Positions 4,667-5,374 of a DNA stretch of 5,374 nucleotides are shown in pieces. Each line of letters starts with the position of its first letter. Position 1 is the stretch's first letter. This stretch comes from an uncultured Fretibacterium sp. Lineage in GTDB: Bacteria; Synergistota; Synergistia; Synergistales; Aminobacteriaceae. The stretch lies in NCBI GenBank assembly GCA_905373185.1, contig CAJPSE010000130.1, positions 1 to 5,374 on the forward strand, written 5' to 3'. A program made the translations under genes and the position numbers. A model generated the notes under the pieces. It was not told the DNA's origin, did not search any database, and saw nothing but the letters and a program-made list of their open reading frames with translations.

Positions 4667-5374
4667 TTGTCCCTGCGTAAAGGTTTGATCCTCTTTATCC
4701 TGCTGGCCTTCGGGGCCAATGCGATCATCATAGCCAAAAGTGTCGATCACGAAACCGTTCGTTCCCTGCTCTCGTCGAACAAGCTCCTGCTGCTGGGGGC
4801 CCTGGGGGTGGTCCTCCTCTCCTGGATGTGCGACGCGGGACGTTTCTGTGCGCTCTCCCACGCGGCGCAGGAAAGGGTGCCGTTCTCCATGGGAATCGTC
4901 CTCACCTGGCTGAACTACTTCGGCAGCGCGGTCACCCCCATGCAGAGCGGGGGCGGTCCCTTCCAGGTCTACGTCCTCTATAAGAAAGGGGTCCCCATCG
5001 GCAAGGGCATCGCCATCACCCTGATCCGCACCATGCTGACCGTCCTGATCCTGAGCCTGGTCGTCCCCACGGCCCTGTTCCTGGAGCCCTCCATCCTGGA
5101 GGCAAGTCCCTTCCTGAAGGGGCTCGTCTTCTACGTCTTCGCCGTCATCGGCTGTACGTGGGTGTTCATCCTCTTCACCGTTCTCCGTCCGGGCGCCCTC
5201 AAGCGGTTGGGCAAGATCGCCATCCTGTGGATGAAGCGGCTGAACCTGGTGAAGTCCAACCGCCGCGTGATCGGCTGCTTCCAGTGGCTCGACCGGGAGG
5301 TGGACAACTACATCATGAACTTCCGCCTGGCGTTCCGCTCCGGTAAGGGGTGGATGCTGCTCGCCACGGCGCTC
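4667..5374 (+). CDS. YbhN/UPF0104 (LPG synthase TM, flippase-like) membrane protein, 3' end beyond window
   Basis: Polytopic inner-membrane protein, 236 codons visible and open at the right edge. The family (PF03706) is usually about 300-340 residues as a stand-alone protein. It also forms the membrane half of MprF, which flips lysyl-phosphatidylglycerol; substrates of stand-alone members are mostly unknown. The family core is clear at residues 81-125: WLNYFGSAVTPMQSGGGPFQ, then YVLYKKGVPIGKGIAITLIR. Membrane segments are predicted at about 7-24, 40-55, 75-90 (partly re-entrant or amphipathic), 115-138 and 150-173, with another beginning at about 228. A basic, helical cytoplasmic stretch lies at 174-227. 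Start TTG with GGAGGA eight bases upstream. Initiation at TTG suggests modest translation. No convincing promoter was found in the 159-base gap, so it may be co-transcribed with the upstream gene. A soluble synthase domain beyond the edge cannot be excluded. Confidence 0.9.
   Translation, partial: MSLRKGLILFILLAFGANAIIIAKSVDHETVRSLLSSNKLLLLGALGVVLLSWMCDAGRFCALSHAAQERVPFSMGIVLTWLNYFGSAVTPMQSGGGPFQVYVLYKKGVPIGKGIAITLIRTMLTVLILSLVVPTALFLEPSILEASPFLKGLVFYVFAVIGCTWVFILFTVLRPGALKRLGKIAILWMKRLNLVKSNRRVIGCFQWLDREVDNYIMNFRLAFRSGKGWMLLATAL

Noticed and set aside
4651..4680. Nine-codon frame (MEEFQFVPA) overlapping the TTG start of the membrane protein
   Set aside because: Its ATG overlaps the Shine-Dalgarno sequence of the real gene and has no ribosome-binding site of its own. 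It is probably chance rather than a leader peptide.
4152..4861. Minus-strand frames opposite the two plus-strand genes
   Set aside because: Their translations are Arg/Pro/Ser-rich shadows without ribosome-binding sites or family motifs. The plus-strand readings explain the sequence.

Overview
The window is GC-rich (roughly 60% by eye) bacterial chromosome. It holds four protein genes: two on the minus strand, then a divergent intergenic region, then two on the plus strand. The genus cannot be read from the sequence. A GC-rich flagellate bacterium is certain from fliD. Synergistota (Fretibacterium-like) is only a guess from the general character of the proteins. No mobile element, CRISPR array, tRNA or rRNA gene was seen.

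Minus strand, in transcription order: fliD (3655 down to 773) encodes the flagellar filament cap, followed by a strong intrinsic terminator (742-713). About 50 bases further on, mazG (660 to beyond the left edge) encodes the housekeeping nucleoside triphosphate pyrophosphohydrolase. It has its own candidate extended -10 promoter, so the two genes are probably separate transcripts.

The 270-base region 3656-3925 lies between the divergent fliD and the plus-strand gene at 3926. It carries candidate promoters in both directions, an exact tandem pair of AT-rich 13-mers, a 7-bp hairpin in the fliD leader, and a perfect 12-bp hairpin upstream of the plus-strand gene.

Plus strand: a 193-residue soluble protein of unrecognised family (3926-4507), with a small alpha/beta N-terminal part and a helical C-terminal part. 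After a 159-base gap comes a TTG-started membrane protein of the YbhN/UPF0104 (LPG synthase transmembrane, flippase-like) family, cut by the right edge.

The most unusual features are in the proteins. FliD is 960 residues, about twice the usual length. Between its conserved ends it carries four diverged copies of an approximately 83-residue beta-rich module, plus two flagellin-hook IN motifs. MazG has an N-terminal extension with three tandem Asp/Cys-rich hexapeptides (DCDGRD, DCDDRS, DCGDHK) ahead of an otherwise canonical catalytic domain.
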